A DNA stretch of 64,000 nucleotides from Acanthopleura granulata (Eukaryota > Mollusca > Polyplacophora > Chitonida > Chitonidae), in assembly GCA_016165875.1 (NCBI GenBank), contig JABBOT010000082.1, positions 5,383,168 to 5,447,167 on the forward strand, read 5' to 3'. The position numbers and the translations under genes are program-made. A model generated the notes under the pieces. It was not told the origin of the DNA. It saw only the letters and a program-made list of their open reading frames with translations, and made no database searches. Below are positions 37,205-48,910 of the stretch, one piece after another (within the stretch, counting starts at the first letter, position 1; each line of letters starts with the position of its first letter).

Positions 37205-37600
37205 CAAGAATGTCGCAGAAGGGTTTCAGCAGACACACAAGAAAACGTTGTCAGGGAGGAGCTATTCGACACACAGGAAAACGTTCTCAAGGAGGAGCCG
37301 TCCTCAGACACACAGAAAATTGTTTTCACGGACGATCTCCATCTGATATACGGCTGTATATTCTCACTGAGCATTTTTCCCGATCAGCACTAGTTTTCCG
37401 TACACACATTCAGCAAATCGTTCTAATAGAATAATTTTCCTTCTTCAAGTGAGCTGCTTGCTCAAAATACACACAGCAAACCGTTCTTACGTAGGCGCTT
37501 CCCTCACACACACGCTGACAATCGTTCTCGCCGAGGCATTTGCCTCAGATTCACACAGCAAATCGTTCTCACGGAAGTGTTCTTCACTCTTCCACATGAA
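37205..37600. repeat. Degenerate ~40-bp minisatellite
   Basis: About seven units share the order ACACACAG, CAAATCGTTCTCACGGA, then GGCG-CTTCCCTCAGA-like sequence. Clear copies start near 37213, 37253, 37297, 37400, 37470, 37506 and 37554, with a more diverged stretch at 37340-37390. The first units read as an RHT-K-QGGA motif in one frame, but the later copies break it. Confidence 0.7.
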
Positions 37601-38879
37601 TGTTTCTTCCAGGTGACACTTGAGATTCGTTTCGCTGTTTTCCGTTCTATGTATTTGTTACCTACCCCCCTCCCCCCAATGCGATTAGACTTTTTTAACT
37701 ATTTAATCTACGGCAATTTGAGACCTCGATATGGTTTATCACCAATAACAGCTGGCTGATCCCATCGTAGCTCCGCATACATCGCTGCGTTAATCTTCTA
37801 TAATTTGGCCAATGATAAGCATATCCAGTATATAACGAAATGCTTACGATTTCGTTGGACTCTGCTTGGCTTTCTCTACCCACCCTGTTTACCGCGGAAG
37901 ATTTCTTCATATCTAAACATAAAAACTACAAAGAAATCATAAACAGGGTATAAGAAAACACATGCAAAAACGTACCACTCTCATTTGTTAGATTTCTAGA
38001 GAGGCTTCCATGCGCTGTAATTTTGTCTTGCTTCACTTCCGCTTTTTTTCGGACAGCGTTAATTGGTTCTTCTGTCGACAATCTCATTTTGGTGTGATGC
38101 GAATACTCTCTAACTCAAAGCGGGTTTGCCGTCAAATCCCAGAGAATGTGTGTCAACCAATGTAGCTTTACATTTCACCTGATCATTATTATACGTGTGA
38201 CCCCTGCCTCTAATCACGTTGAACCCATTACACTTGTACACTGACAGCGTTATAAGTGTGAAACAGTCGACATATTCATTATTCGCGGGGATATCCATGT
38301 CAAGTACAATCATGAATCTATTCTTCGTTAGATATTACCTTGTGAAACTATGTTTTTCTTCATCGGTTTACGAGGTTTTATCCTTATATGCATTATATTT
38401 TAAACTTTCTATTCATATAATCCTTGTCTTGAAAGAGACAGAAATTCAATAGTGCAAAAACCCTACCACGTTTCACGGCATGAACAGACGCTAGCAATTT
38501 TTGTTTTAAAGATGTGCGGTCAAGAGGAGGTAATCGTCAAAATATGCATACAGGACTTTTCCGTAATCATTTTAATATTATCTCCCCTTGAAATCATCTT
38601 CTGGCGATAGGAGACAAGCCAGATTGCGCACTCTGCTTACAGATGGGAACATCATACGGAATGATTTGACGTTGTGTTCCGACTGATACAAGCTGAAGGG
38701 TTATAAGAACAACTTCAGGCGTTGATTTTGACCGAGGAATTATTTTCCATAGTTTTATCATTCTATCCAGAGGCTGGAGTTGAATAGCCACAGGCCGATA
38801 ATTAGGCTCTTGATGTGGAGGAGTACGTTCCGACACTATCCTGTTTTATTTATTATTATTGTTTGTGAATTTTTGAACA

Positions 38880-39093
38880 GGAGCCCATTCCACAAAGCAA
38901 TATTTGACTTCAGTCAAAACCTTTAAACTCAAATTTACAGTTTATTTGATATTTACTGATATTAGATTTGCGTTATTTCTGCTTCGGTGTGACATACATG
39001 CACCATGCATCCATACCTATACGCATTTGTTTCATTTTAGTTAAGTTGTAAAAGTTTTACATAAGTTCCAAATTGGTTTGTGGACTCGGCCCG
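38880..39093. mobile_element. TIR element (MITE-like), 214 bp
   Basis: The left end GAGCCCATTCCACAAAGCAA matches the right end read backwards, GGGCCGAGTCCACAAACCAA. The resemblance continues for roughly 55 bases (TCAAAACCTTTAAACTCAAA against GTAAAACTTTTACAACTTAA). No reading frame. The terminal word is shared with the element at 40531. Confidence 0.6.
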
Positions 39094-39609
39094 TCGGTGT
39101 TATGGTAGCCACAATACATGTATAGGTTGTAGTTATTCCAAGAAACAATGTCCATTACTTCACTGTTGATCACTTCCTAAGTACATGTAGGATTCAGATG
39201 CTATGCTTACAAAAAAATCTGAAGATGGAACATGTGTGATGGTAATTGTGTGCCTTGGTCAATAACCACTCTGTCGTCGCTGCTCTGTTTTTAATCTCCC
39301 TGCTGTGAAGCAAACATGACAGCATGTCATTGAAATCTATATGTTGAAGCGAAATCAGAACATCGTCCTAATGTAAAACGTTGCTTTAATGTTTTTTTCC
39401 ATCCGTGACGTATTTGCCAGGTCTGATGGTAATAATTAATGACATATTTCAAGAACAGTTTCTATGGGTTTTTCTGTATTCTTTCGTTATTTTTTCGCCA
39501 ATTTTCGAAATTAATGTATGCTTTGTGGATTTAACACTTGGTGTGTTTAACCTATATCCACGATGGAGATTCTGTTTCAAACCACATATTTCAAACAGGG
39601 AATATTTGG

Positions 39610-40081
39610 ACCGTGTTATGTAACAATGCGCGAGTAACATACTACCCACTATGTAATGTAATAATAATGCCCGTGTTATTGTTCAGTACAGTCAGGCAGA
39701 CAATTGAAAAGCAGGGATAATTGTAACTAAGAAACTGCCGATGAAACGGCTGCTTTTGATGCACACACCCGTATGTTCCTAATTGCGAACGTAATTTAGC
39801 GAAAATCTGAGGATTCCGCCGGACACTAGCGTGTGTCCCTTCGAAATAACTAAAAGAGACACACAGATTCTCTCGGACACATGAATAAGCACAGAATAAT
39901 GCATAGATCTGTTGTTATGCATATTATTAAATTACACCGAATTTTTTTATTACAAAATCCGGGTACTGCTTTTATTACATCACATGACAATTTTATTACA
40001 TAACGAGATGATATTACATAACGAGGAAATTTTTTTAACATTACACCGTGATTGTTACATTACCCGTGTACATAACACGGT
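39610..40081. mobile_element. Possible AT-rich element with 11-bp TIRs
   Basis: ACCGTGTTATG at 39610 and CATAACACGGT at 40071 are exact reverse complements. The interior holds repeated ATTACATAACGAG words at 40000-40025 and many ATTACA words. No target duplication was seen, so chance or a non-transposon origin is possible. Confidence 0.35.
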
Positions 40082-40085
40082 GTAA
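40041..40085. repeat. Perfect 10-bp stem hairpin at the element end
   Basis: TTACACCGTG at 40041 pairs with CACGGTGTAA at 40076 across a 25-base loop. It overlaps the right TIR of the candidate element at 39610. Confidence 0.6.
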
Positions 40086-40530
40086 CAGGGCTTTGGTAAC
40101 ATTCCGCCTTCCATGACCCCTAAACCAATAAATAAATAAATAAATCTCACCTGGATGCCTACTCTTGGTGGGCACTCAGCCGTCATTATTCCTCAACCCT
40201 CAGAGTTTCCATGTAACTGGAGTGTGTGTGTGTGGGGGGGGGAGACCAATGAGTCCTTAAGTAACATTCAAATAAGTAGGCTATGTAAATTTTTTACAGG
40301 CATAATGACGATCAAAATAAACCGTGAACGTTAAATGCGATCATGCTTTCCTGCATTTGCCATGTATCGGTACCGCGTTTCCGCGACAGTGTTTTTACTG
40401 GACACACGGACCTGGGAATATCAGTTCCGCCTATTTAACTAATTATCCCATCAGTCATAATATCAATTTTCTTGCGAATGCAAAACCAAGTAACTAGTCT
40501 CTTTTATCATCTGTACTCTCCTTTGCTGGT

Positions 40531-40657
40531 CAGGACCCTGTGCCACAAAGCAATCGTGGGCTAAGTGAATTATACCTACCATGGCTGCCTATCTCTGTAA
40601 CAAAGGTGGTCATGGTAGTTACAATCAATTTACGACGGCTTTGTGGAGAAGGGCCTG
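40531..40657. mobile_element. TIR element (MITE-like), 127 bp
   Basis: The left end CAGGACCCTGTGCCACAAAG and the right end reversed, CAGGCCCTTCTCCACAAAGC, are alike. The arms extend inwards to TACCATGGC and TACCATGAC, making nearly the whole element palindromic. I remember similar CCACAAAGC-ended palindromes as common in marine invertebrate genomes. Confidence 0.65.
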
Positions 40658-42065
40658 TACAGAGCAAGGATGTAATCTGTCGCTAAACTAGGGGAGGTAA
40701 TCGAAATTAAAGGCGGGGAAGGCTTCTATTATCGGAGTGCTCTCCCTTCTATTACGCTGACTTCTCTGACTATCAAGTGTATTTGACATATTTATTAAAT
40801 ACATCAAACCATTGAATGACAATTACAGACTGAATGAGCGTAGTCAGCAAGCTTGCGTGTCATCGTGTTTTCGGGGTCTTCAAGACGGCGTACCTCGTCA
40901 GACTTCCAAACTGAAAATTGATTTATTGAGTTACCAAGCACCCGAGAAAGAAACGGCTGTGGCCGTTTAAGTCTGTTTCCACCCCTCGTCCGGAATAAAT
41001 GAGGTTAGATTATTGTTATCTTTCCTTTGAAGATTAAAATTATCCCAGTTCCCGCAACCCATGTATCGACGACATTGATCTGTACTGTGCAGATGTAGGC
41101 CTCGAAGTAAGATCCAACTTTATTAAGTAACATATATGCCATCTGGGATCAGTTATTTGGCATAACATGATTGCAAGTAAGTGTTATTTTCGAGACCTTT
41201 GACCTTGATTTGATTGTGTAAGTGATGCTTGTACCGTAATTATCTTATTACAGCATACGCATCGTGCTGTCGAAACCAATCGCTGGGTCATTACGTTCAC
41301 CCTGCCATTTCCAACTCCACCCCCTCTTTCATTTCCGTTTTAATTAAAACACCTGTCAAACACACACCCTCATCCTACCGAACTAGTGGTCTGTTGAGAA
41401 TAAAATCACTTAGGACTTCATTAACTTATGTGTGATACCGGAGATTTCAAAAGGTTCTTTTTTTTTTTCAGTATTACCTCATTTCGTTCACACTTCTCGC
41501 ACATGGATTTGGCTCAGCCTAATTGCTGCTATAGTATGTAATCATGAACGGAGCTGGCTGTAGACGAGTGGCCAACTCGCTTGACAAGAACACATCAGCT
41601 GCAAGTTCCAACCCGGCCCTACACAGAGAATTTTTAAAAAAAGATATAGACGTTTGCGTAGTCTGGTTTTTATCCATCAAAACCACTTATCTTCCACCAA
41701 TGTAGTTTGCATGTCTGTACGTCTCACTTGTGAACGTTTTCCCCCCATGCGCACCTTTTTCCTCCACCCATGTATGGTTTAAAATCAAATCAAAAATGAA
41801 TAACTAATTAACTGAATAAAATCAGGATTATCAGAGAACAACAAGAACTATTTCTGTTGAAATTATAGAAACAAAAATCTATCAAAGGAAAGGAATATTT
41901 GAAGTGATTAACAGGTGAGATTTATTAAAAACTCACACTGATAATAGTTTATTACATTAGTAATAATTTATCGTCTGGTCGGGCTCTCTTGATAGATCAA
42001 TCTCCAGGTAGATATATCGATATTTTGTGAGATACATGCTTTGATTATCCACAGGTTGTGGATGA
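40658..42065. other. Intron-like sequence
   Basis: Contains only the weak tRNA-like stretch at 41568 and random short frames. Confidence 0.5.
41568..41640 (+). mobile_element. Possible tRNA-like head of another SINE or tRNA pseudogene
   Basis: TGTAGACGAGTGGCCAACTC resembles an A box, and GCAAGTTCCAACCCGG about 35 bases later resembles a B box, followed by an A-rich run. A cloverleaf is not convincing and the anticodon cannot be read, so a real tRNA gene is unlikely. Confidence 0.3.
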
Positions 42066-42298
42066 CATATGATTTGGATACTGGTTTCATTTATTCCTCC
42101 AGGACCTTTCTTTGAGTCTTTCTAATGCTGAAAAAGGTCGACTGCTTTTCTTTGCCTGAATTCATGTTAATATTATCCTTTGTATACTGTCTTTAGTGGA
42201 TGTATTGAACGTTATAATTCGAAATCAGCCTTGCAGTTATTGACCAGGAAGGTCTACGATAGTTGATGGCTGGGATTGTCACTTTTGGCGTCTAGATT
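42066..42298 (+). repeat. Dispersed repeat family R, copy 3
   Basis: CATATGATTTGGATACTGG, GGTCGACTGCTTTTCTTTGC, CAGTTATTGACCAGGAA and TTGATGGCTGGGATTGTC follow the order of the family, ending just before the old SINE tail at 42303. Confidence 0.6.
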
Positions 42299-42302
42299 TA
42301 GA

Positions 42303-42343
42303 TTATTCATTTATTTACTGTGATTGGTGTTTTACACCGTACA
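42303..42343 (-). mobile_element. Tail part of an old SINE, interrupted by a MITE
   Basis: ATTTATTTACTGTGATTGG and GTTTTACACCGTAC match the tail-proximal end of the SINE. The match stops exactly where the inverted-repeat element at 42344 begins, and it resumes beyond it at 42516-42533 and 42808-43018. Confidence 0.7.
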
Positions 42344-42515
42344 CCAAGCCTGCAAATATATGCCTGACATTGATGAAAACCCACCCTTGTTTGGAGTGGT
42401 ATAACCCACTTGAGCTTTGTCCAGTAGGCCTACTATGTAACATGGAAAACATGGTCATGCCACTTTGACAAAAGGGATGTTCTCAAAAATGTCAGACACC
42501 TGTTTACAAGCTTGG
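42344..42515. mobile_element. Small inverted-repeat element (MITE-like) inserted in an old SINE
   Basis: The ends are inverted copies about 42-44 bases long. The left end begins CCAAGCCTGCAAATATATGC and continues with CTGACATTGATGAAAAC. The right end read backwards begins CCAAGCTTGTAAACAGGTGT and continues CTGACATTTTTGAGAAC. The 172-bp length, the absence of a reading frame and the position inside another repeat fit a non-autonomous DNA transposon. The superfamily is unknown and no clean target duplication was seen. Confidence 0.65.
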
Positions 42516-42533
42516 AATACTTAATGATTTATA

Positions 42534-42802
42534 TTTACTTATTTATTTATTTGATTGGTGTTCTACGCCGTACTCAAGAATATTTCACTTATACGACGGT
42601 GGCCAGCATTATGGTGGTGGGAAACCGGGCAAATCCCCGGGGGAAACCCACGACCATCCGCAGGTTGCTGGCAGACCGTCCCACGTACGGCCGGAGAGGA
42701 AGTCAGCATGAGCTGGGCTTGAACTCACAGGGACCGCATTGGTGGGAGGCTTCGGTCATTGCACTGTGTTAGCGCCCTAACCGACTGAGCCACGGAGGCC
42801 CC
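42534..42802 (-). mobile_element. tRNA-derived SINE, best-preserved copy
   Basis: This is the cleanest copy in the window. The minus-strand head begins GGGGCCTCCGTGGCTCAGTC (A box), with the B box (GAGTTCAAGCCCAGC) near 42714-42728, the full GC-rich body and a TTTATTTATTT tail complement. Perfect 9-bp target-site duplications TGATTTATA flank it at 42525 and 42808. The duplicated sequence is itself part of an older SINE, so this copy inserted into that element. RNA polymerase III transcription would run right to left. Confidence 0.9.
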
Positions 42803-42807
42803 TAACT

Positions 42808-43018
42808 GATTTATAAGACGCATTATGGAGGAAGGAAATCGGGCAAAGCCCGGGAGGCCCACGACGATCCACAGGTTGTTGGCAGACCTTGTTGCGTCCG
42901 GCCGGAGAGAAAGCCATGCAGCATGGGTTGGACTTGAACCCACAGCGGCCGCATTGGTAAAAGGTACCAGGGTCATAACGGTGCACTAAGGCCTTAAGCC
43001 CCTCGGCCCACCGAGTTC
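42808..43018 (-). mobile_element. Head and body of the old interrupted SINE
   Basis: GACGCATTATGGAGG, AAATCGGGCAAAGCCCGGGA, GGTTGTTGGCAGACCTTG and GACTTGAACCCACAG follow the SINE order up to a decayed tRNA head near 43018. The tail end of the same copy lies at 42303-42343. It is more diverged than the SINE inserted into it. Confidence 0.75.
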
Positions 43019-46000
43019 CCCCGATCTAACTTCTTGACACATAGCTTCATAGTTCAGTGTTGTCATCCCTCCCCAACAACATCCCTGCGGGCTTCCCCAC
43101 TATATCCAGATAAGGAACAAAGCAAGATTAAAACCAGGATAGGGACAACGCCCACGAGTAATGAATGGGGGTCCGGGAAACGTGATTGTGTCCATATAGC
43201 TCGTTCCGTAAAGAAAACAAGCCGTTATTTGCTCTTGAATCGTCTGAACAAGCCAAGAATAACTAAGATCTGGCTTAATTAATTTGTACTCGTAGGTGAA
43301 AACACGATGTCCGGTTAGAGTAAAAATAGACGTTCTTGGCGTAAGTATCCCATGATTGGAAGGAAAATGATAGCATTTTGTGGGGTTAAGCAATTGACAC
43401 GAATAGCTTGGGTGCCAGTCATGCTTGGGGGTCGTTATCGGTGCCGTGCTCCTAGCTTCCGGTCATAGGAGAGATTTGTATATTAATTTAATTTCAATTA
43501 AGAGAAAACTTTATATGTTTAATCATTTTATGAGCCTGCTACCTTGCCTGGGAGGTGGCCTTACTAATGTCTCGTTGAAACTCGATTTGCACGGAAACAT
43601 AGCTGTGAGATGTTCATGTGGAAATTGCTCCCAGCTCAGCTTCCACATTAACCTCCCGGAATCGCTACATTCACAAGCCTACAGCTGTGTTCTATCAAAG
43701 CTGTAAGGCAATTACAACAGGTTCACCATGATCTTAAAGTAATTCTGAATTCATATCGCCTCATTATGCGATAATAATTAAGACCATAATGTCGCAATTG
43801 ACTCAGATATACAAGACGTATTTACTCGGACAGCATCCAAACTTAGCAAACGGCCATTTTTAAGACACGTAACTCCAAGAGTGGACACGGCTGCTCTTCC
43901 AAAAATTACGATCATCGTGTTTCTTTTTCCCCAACTTTCCTTCTGTTCATTAATAAGACGAAAAATGGTAAGATTTGGTGTCAACTCAAACGTTCAACGA
44001 GATTATCTTTTACCACATGACGTCGAATGTAGCCGAATCGATTAGAAAACGACGGTTAGCAAAGTTCTTCTAGATGCTGATGCCAAGAGCCACCTTCGTG
44101 TTGAGTGGGGTGCTATGTCCTGCATTATTCACGAACAACTATGTAACATGAAGAGAGGTGTATTTCGGGAATAAAAGAAACCTGTTTTTGCAGGGAACAT
44201 CTCTGTCATCTTGTGGACAGCCCAAGTTCTAGCGTTGTGAATGGAAGAGTACAGATCTCCATATTTGAAAGCTAAGTTTAGAAGATTGAAAAAGAAATCC
44301 TAGGTGTGTACTGGCAGAAGCACTATATGTGTATGGAGTGCAACGGTTTATTCCCGCCTGTTTCTGTTAAAACAAAATGGCAAGCTGAGGTATGCTATTA
44401 GGTAACTCCACCGTGACGTTCAAAAACATGTTTCAAAGAGAAGTTGTTTTCCTGATGCATGTTTATTGACACCGTAATGTTTCTAGTAAAGTCTGTTTAA
44501 CTTCTTGGAATCCTGCCAAGCGCTAACCTCTTCCACACCTTGCAATCTTCTTTACTGTCGTCGTATTCGCTGTGGGCGTCAGGAAGCCCAAACATGTACG
44601 GCTAGACAAAACTGCAATATGTATCAACTACAAGAACCCTTTTTCTCTTTACGTTGGATTCCTGAAAATAAAATTGATGTGATCCTCATCGGATCGGAAA
44701 CCTGTAAAATGCCTAAGTCTTTTAGGCTGCGCGTCTCATCGAAGGCTTTGCTCTGTTGTTGACTCATGGCCTGTGGTACACTGATCTTAGGTTTTTGTGA
44801 ATGTATTTTGTCTCGTCGTAAGGATTAGGTCAACTAGAATTTTGTAAACATGAAGCGCTTTCCACATCATTCCAGAAGTGATTCAGACCACATGCAGCCC
44901 CCAGTTTACGGAGAGTCTCTCGTGGATGCAGTAGCGGTGCGTTAATAAAAAGGTGAAAGCAATAATACAATTAGAATAGTATCTATGCTGACTAGCCAGG
45001 CAATGTTCGCAAAAACATGTTGATGACATTTAGCCGTAGAAAATCGTTCCCAGGGTGAATATTGGTGAAACCGTTTCCGAAGTAGACATATCTCAGTTGC
45101 TCCATTACAACAATTCTTAAAAACACCATGGCATTCAGCTGAAAGAGCACACGCAGTCACAACTAAAGTCAGTCTTTTCTGCCAAAAAATCGGAGTGTCT
45201 TTATTAAGGAACTGATTTCGAGGGGTTTCTTATTGACATTTGATGCCCCCCCCCCCACATTTATCTCACTACGGCGGTATATGTGTAAAAAGTTTTGACG
45301 TAACCTTGATCCACTAAAACAGTAATTAATAACAATCGCATCATTACTCAACAAGTAGGAAAAACAAAGAAAATAAAGCTCAATGAAAGTTACATCAAGT
45401 GAAATCAGGCGATCATTGAATAAATGGTCCACCAACTATATACTTACTAGCCACTCGTTAGTATCTTACACACAGGGGATGCGCGAGAAAAGGGTAACAT
45501 GGAACGAACCAGTCAACGTGAACTCGTATTCCGAAGCACCTGCTGGCGGTAGTAGACACGGGTTATACATCAGGCTACACAACACTGGAGACTGGTTGTC
45601 AGATGTCGGTACCTGATAAGAGTCCTAATGTGGAGGCTTCTCCCTGGCGTATCACGAGGGACCGGTGCATGCTAAACGTCCGCGAGACAAGGGGGTGGAT
45701 CCTGATGCTTTTGTAACCCACGCAACTTTAGCACATTTTTTAACTCTTCATCTATCAGTTTATTTATCTGATTACTGTTTAACGCCATACTCCAGAATTT
45801 TACGCTTATACGATATAAATAATAATAATAATATTCATAAATATGTCTCCAGATATCCTATGCTACCGCGTTAATTGCCAATACTGGTGAGTGACTTAAG
45901 TTACTTAAGCTTTGGTTAATCCTTAATCCTTAATTTTTTTGGACGAAAAGGGTCGTAGTTTACTTTACCAGTTTGACTCACCCATTGCCGCGAAGACAAT

Positions 46001-46210
46001 ATGGTTTGCGATAACTTGAACGTGGTTTTCGCAGCTACTTCCCGGGTCAAAAATCGCAAGACCAGTTTCCAAAAACGAAAAATAACACAAACTCCCAAGG
46101 AACTAAGAAATTATATAAATATAAAATCAGGACAGATTCATGCAAAGAGAAGCAGTCAACAGTTTTCAATGATGACGAAGAGACGTTATGAATATTCTAG
46201 ACGGGGGAAT
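43019..46210. other. Intron-like sequence
   Basis: Random short frames, a C13-type run at 45246 and the SINE fragment at 45759. Nothing else seen. Confidence 0.5.
45759..45813 (-). mobile_element. SINE tail fragment
   Basis: TTTATTTATCTGATTACTG, AACGCCATACTCCAGAATTT and TACGCTTATACGATA match the last ~55 bases of the SINE. It is 5'-truncated and diverged, and is followed by a short AAT run. Confidence 0.65.
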
Positions 46211-46238
46211 AAAATCAGTATCCAAATCGTGTACCATT
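46211..46238 (-). repeat. Family R terminal fragment, inverted
   Basis: AATCAGTATCCAAATCGTGT followed by ACCAT is the reverse complement of the proximal end of family R (compare ATGGTATACGATTTGGATAT at 4666). It lies about 580 bases before copy 4 in opposite orientation. Confidence 0.5.
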
Positions 46239-46816
46239 AGTATATATGATGTAGATAATCAACTATGCATCATAGCTGGGCTCTGAGTTAGTATATATGA
46301 TGTCTATTGTCGGCTATGTATCTAAGTTAGACTAAGTCATTCGGATTGAATGACTTGATTGCTGTTTGCTGAAATGAAAGTTTCGGGGCTTTTTTCACAG
46401 ATCGTTGACAAACGTAATTGTGTGGCCGTTCGCAGAAGCTGGCAGTGGGTGGTGGATTATAGTCACCTATGATTTAGTTTTAAGAAGGACGAATCTTGTC
46501 AAGTATTTTCACCAACAGGATAGCGTGGGCCTGCTCATTAACGGTAGCATCGTGAGAGCGCAGGATGAATGAGTGGTCGTCGAAACACCTGACAAACACT
46601 GACCAGCTGTGGATTCCAGGGAGTGGGCTGTGATTAATATTATGTCTAACAGCGATTATACAACCATGAATATCTCTTAGTGTGTTTTAACTTAGATTTG
46701 ATCAACACGATGAATCTATTCAGGAAGCGCTAAGAAAAGTATTTACATTTATCTAAAAGACCCTATTATTTATGAATTATTATTTTACTGTCGATTACAT
46801 GTCCATTTTGATTAAC

Positions 46817-47047
46817 AACGATTTGGTTACTCAAATAGTTCATTCACGCAGCACATTCCTCGCAACTTTCAGTCATCATTTAAAACTACTGACTGTTTCT
46901 CCTTGCATGAATCCGTCCTTTATATTATACATATATATTGTTGATTTGTATTTAACGTTCTTATGGAAATCGGTTTTGCGATTATTGACCCGGAACTCTC
47001 ATGTTGGTTGACGGCTGGCATAGGAATGTCGGTTTCGACGCCTACGC
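46817..47047 (+). repeat. Dispersed repeat family R, copy 4
   Basis: ACGATTTGGTTACTCAAATA, GACTGTTTCTCCTTGCATGA, GCGATTATTGACCCGGAA, TTGGTTGACGGCTGGCAT and TGTCGGTTTCGACGCC match the other copies. It preserves the distal end best. Confidence 0.6.
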
Positions 47048-48664
47048 ATGACGAAAGCGTGTAACACATGGTGAATAACACTCATCAACAAGACAGAAAG
47101 TAGAAAGAACTCGACAAACGTAAATTGTTATAGCACCTATCAGAGTAGACAATGACAGTGAAAAGGGAACAGGTTGAGGGAACAAATTCATTGAAATCGT
47201 TTGGACTGTTATACCAAACATTGTGTTCCAGTTTAACAACTGAGCGAGACTGTGTGTGGGAATGTGTGGCCGATGCGATCAGTCCATTGTCGATCCGCTA
47301 ATAGCCGTTATTGTCTTATGAACTAGGAGGCTGAAGGGCGGTCTGGCATGACCGCCTGACCTACTCCGGCGTGACAGCGGATCTTTGCCCACTCACCCAC
47401 GCCATGGCCCACTTTGGAGAACGAGAGCTTTCCCTGTCCTTACATCACTATGGTGAAAAGGCCAAAGTTAACGATTCTGACCCTTGATAATTCGGACTTA
47501 TCGACGTGCTCTGTTACAAACTTCCCCCGCGCGCGATGTTTTCTCCAATTCCGGATTTCGATGGCTCTGTGTCGCGTCACTCAGTGACAACAACTCGGCA
47601 TTTTGTCTCACCTTGGTATTTTCATTTACGCATTCATTTTTAATGGGTGACTTTCGGTGCAGCTGTGTGTTAAAGGTGGGCGTGGGAGAGTAAAGGTCTG
47701 TGTGGAGTCCATCACAACACAGAGTTGATTCGCTGATATATACACAAATGATATCGTAACCCGAGATTTCCATTAAAGGGCAACTGACTTTGTCATGCTC
47801 AGCCATAGATGAGCTACAACCTTTACATAAAGGTGAGAGGAGTCGCTGGGGCTGAGTGACTCCCACACATTTTCAACTTATATGGATAACTTCTGCGACT
47901 CTTAAAAGCAAGGGTACAAATTATTTATCAGAAAATTCTCCTTCACTGGCCGTTTGTTCCACGAATACTGTGACTAGCTCTCTTATGCATCATAAACTGG
48001 TGCGTGTTGTCTTCTTTCTCTGATTGTATTTCTGCTAATACTCGTGCTTGACAGATGTTTTAAAAGTCCATGCTGTATAATTTTCGATCAGGATTCATTC
48101 ACGTACATGATAACTTGCGAAGATCGGATCAAGACTATTGATTATAGGTTTCTTATGTATGAACCATGTCTTTTTTCCATATCTTTCATACTTTGATGTA
48201 TGCTTTACAAGATGTATGTATAAATAATATGTATAATTTTATATTAAACAAGTCTAACGGTTAGCAGGCAGTCTACATGTAGACCGACGTGTGGACACAT
48301 TACGCCACAATAACAAATGGCGTAATTTCACAATAAAAACTGGCAGCAGTTTCGGGTAGAGGGTATATTCCTGTAGTCAGCAGATAAACAGCTCTTTGCG
48401 GACCGCTAAGGGCGTAGCTACATATGCGAGATGCTGTAAAACTACATGGCCTAGTGCTTTATTATTGCCATTTTGACAAGCGCGTCATGTATACTCCAAT
48501 ATAATAATAAGAAATCAGAACTAAAGAAATTTAATATTGTGGACGTATAGTAGGTTTCTGTATTTTTACACTAATTTTTCTACGTCTCCTCCAATTGTTT
48601 CTGTACAGTATTGACAGTAATTATGCCTGTTGTAAAATGGAAGAAAGTATTGTTTACATAAACT
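47048..48664. other. Intron-like sequence
   Basis: A 122-codon minus-strand frame at 47498-47866 has no motif or splice context. Nothing else seen. Confidence 0.45.
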
Positions 48665-48700
48665 CACACACACACGCACGCACATATACACACACACACA

Positions 48701-48776
<76 letters not shown>
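48665..48776. repeat. Compound (CA)n(TA)n microsatellite
   Basis: Interrupted CA units from 48665 pass into about 15 TA units at 48740-48770. Reading frames on either strand (repeated His-Thr or Val-Cys) are artefacts. Confidence 0.95.
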
Positions 48777-48777
<1 letters not shown>

Positions 48778-48910
48778 GACCATGGCATTGATGACACCGT
48801 GGTGATAAACAGTTCAGCTAGGACTACACCATGGCATATACAACATGAAGTTGTACGTCGCGATTGATTTGGCCATTGTTCATATTTCATATTTATTGAT
48901 GTACCTGAAT

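Noticed and set aside
37102..37434. Repeated RHT-K-QGGA peptide, considered as a repeat protein or zinc finger
   Set aside because: No Cys/His metal pattern, and later repeat units break the frame.
47498..47866. 122-codon minus-strand frame
   Set aside because: No motif, no start or splice support.
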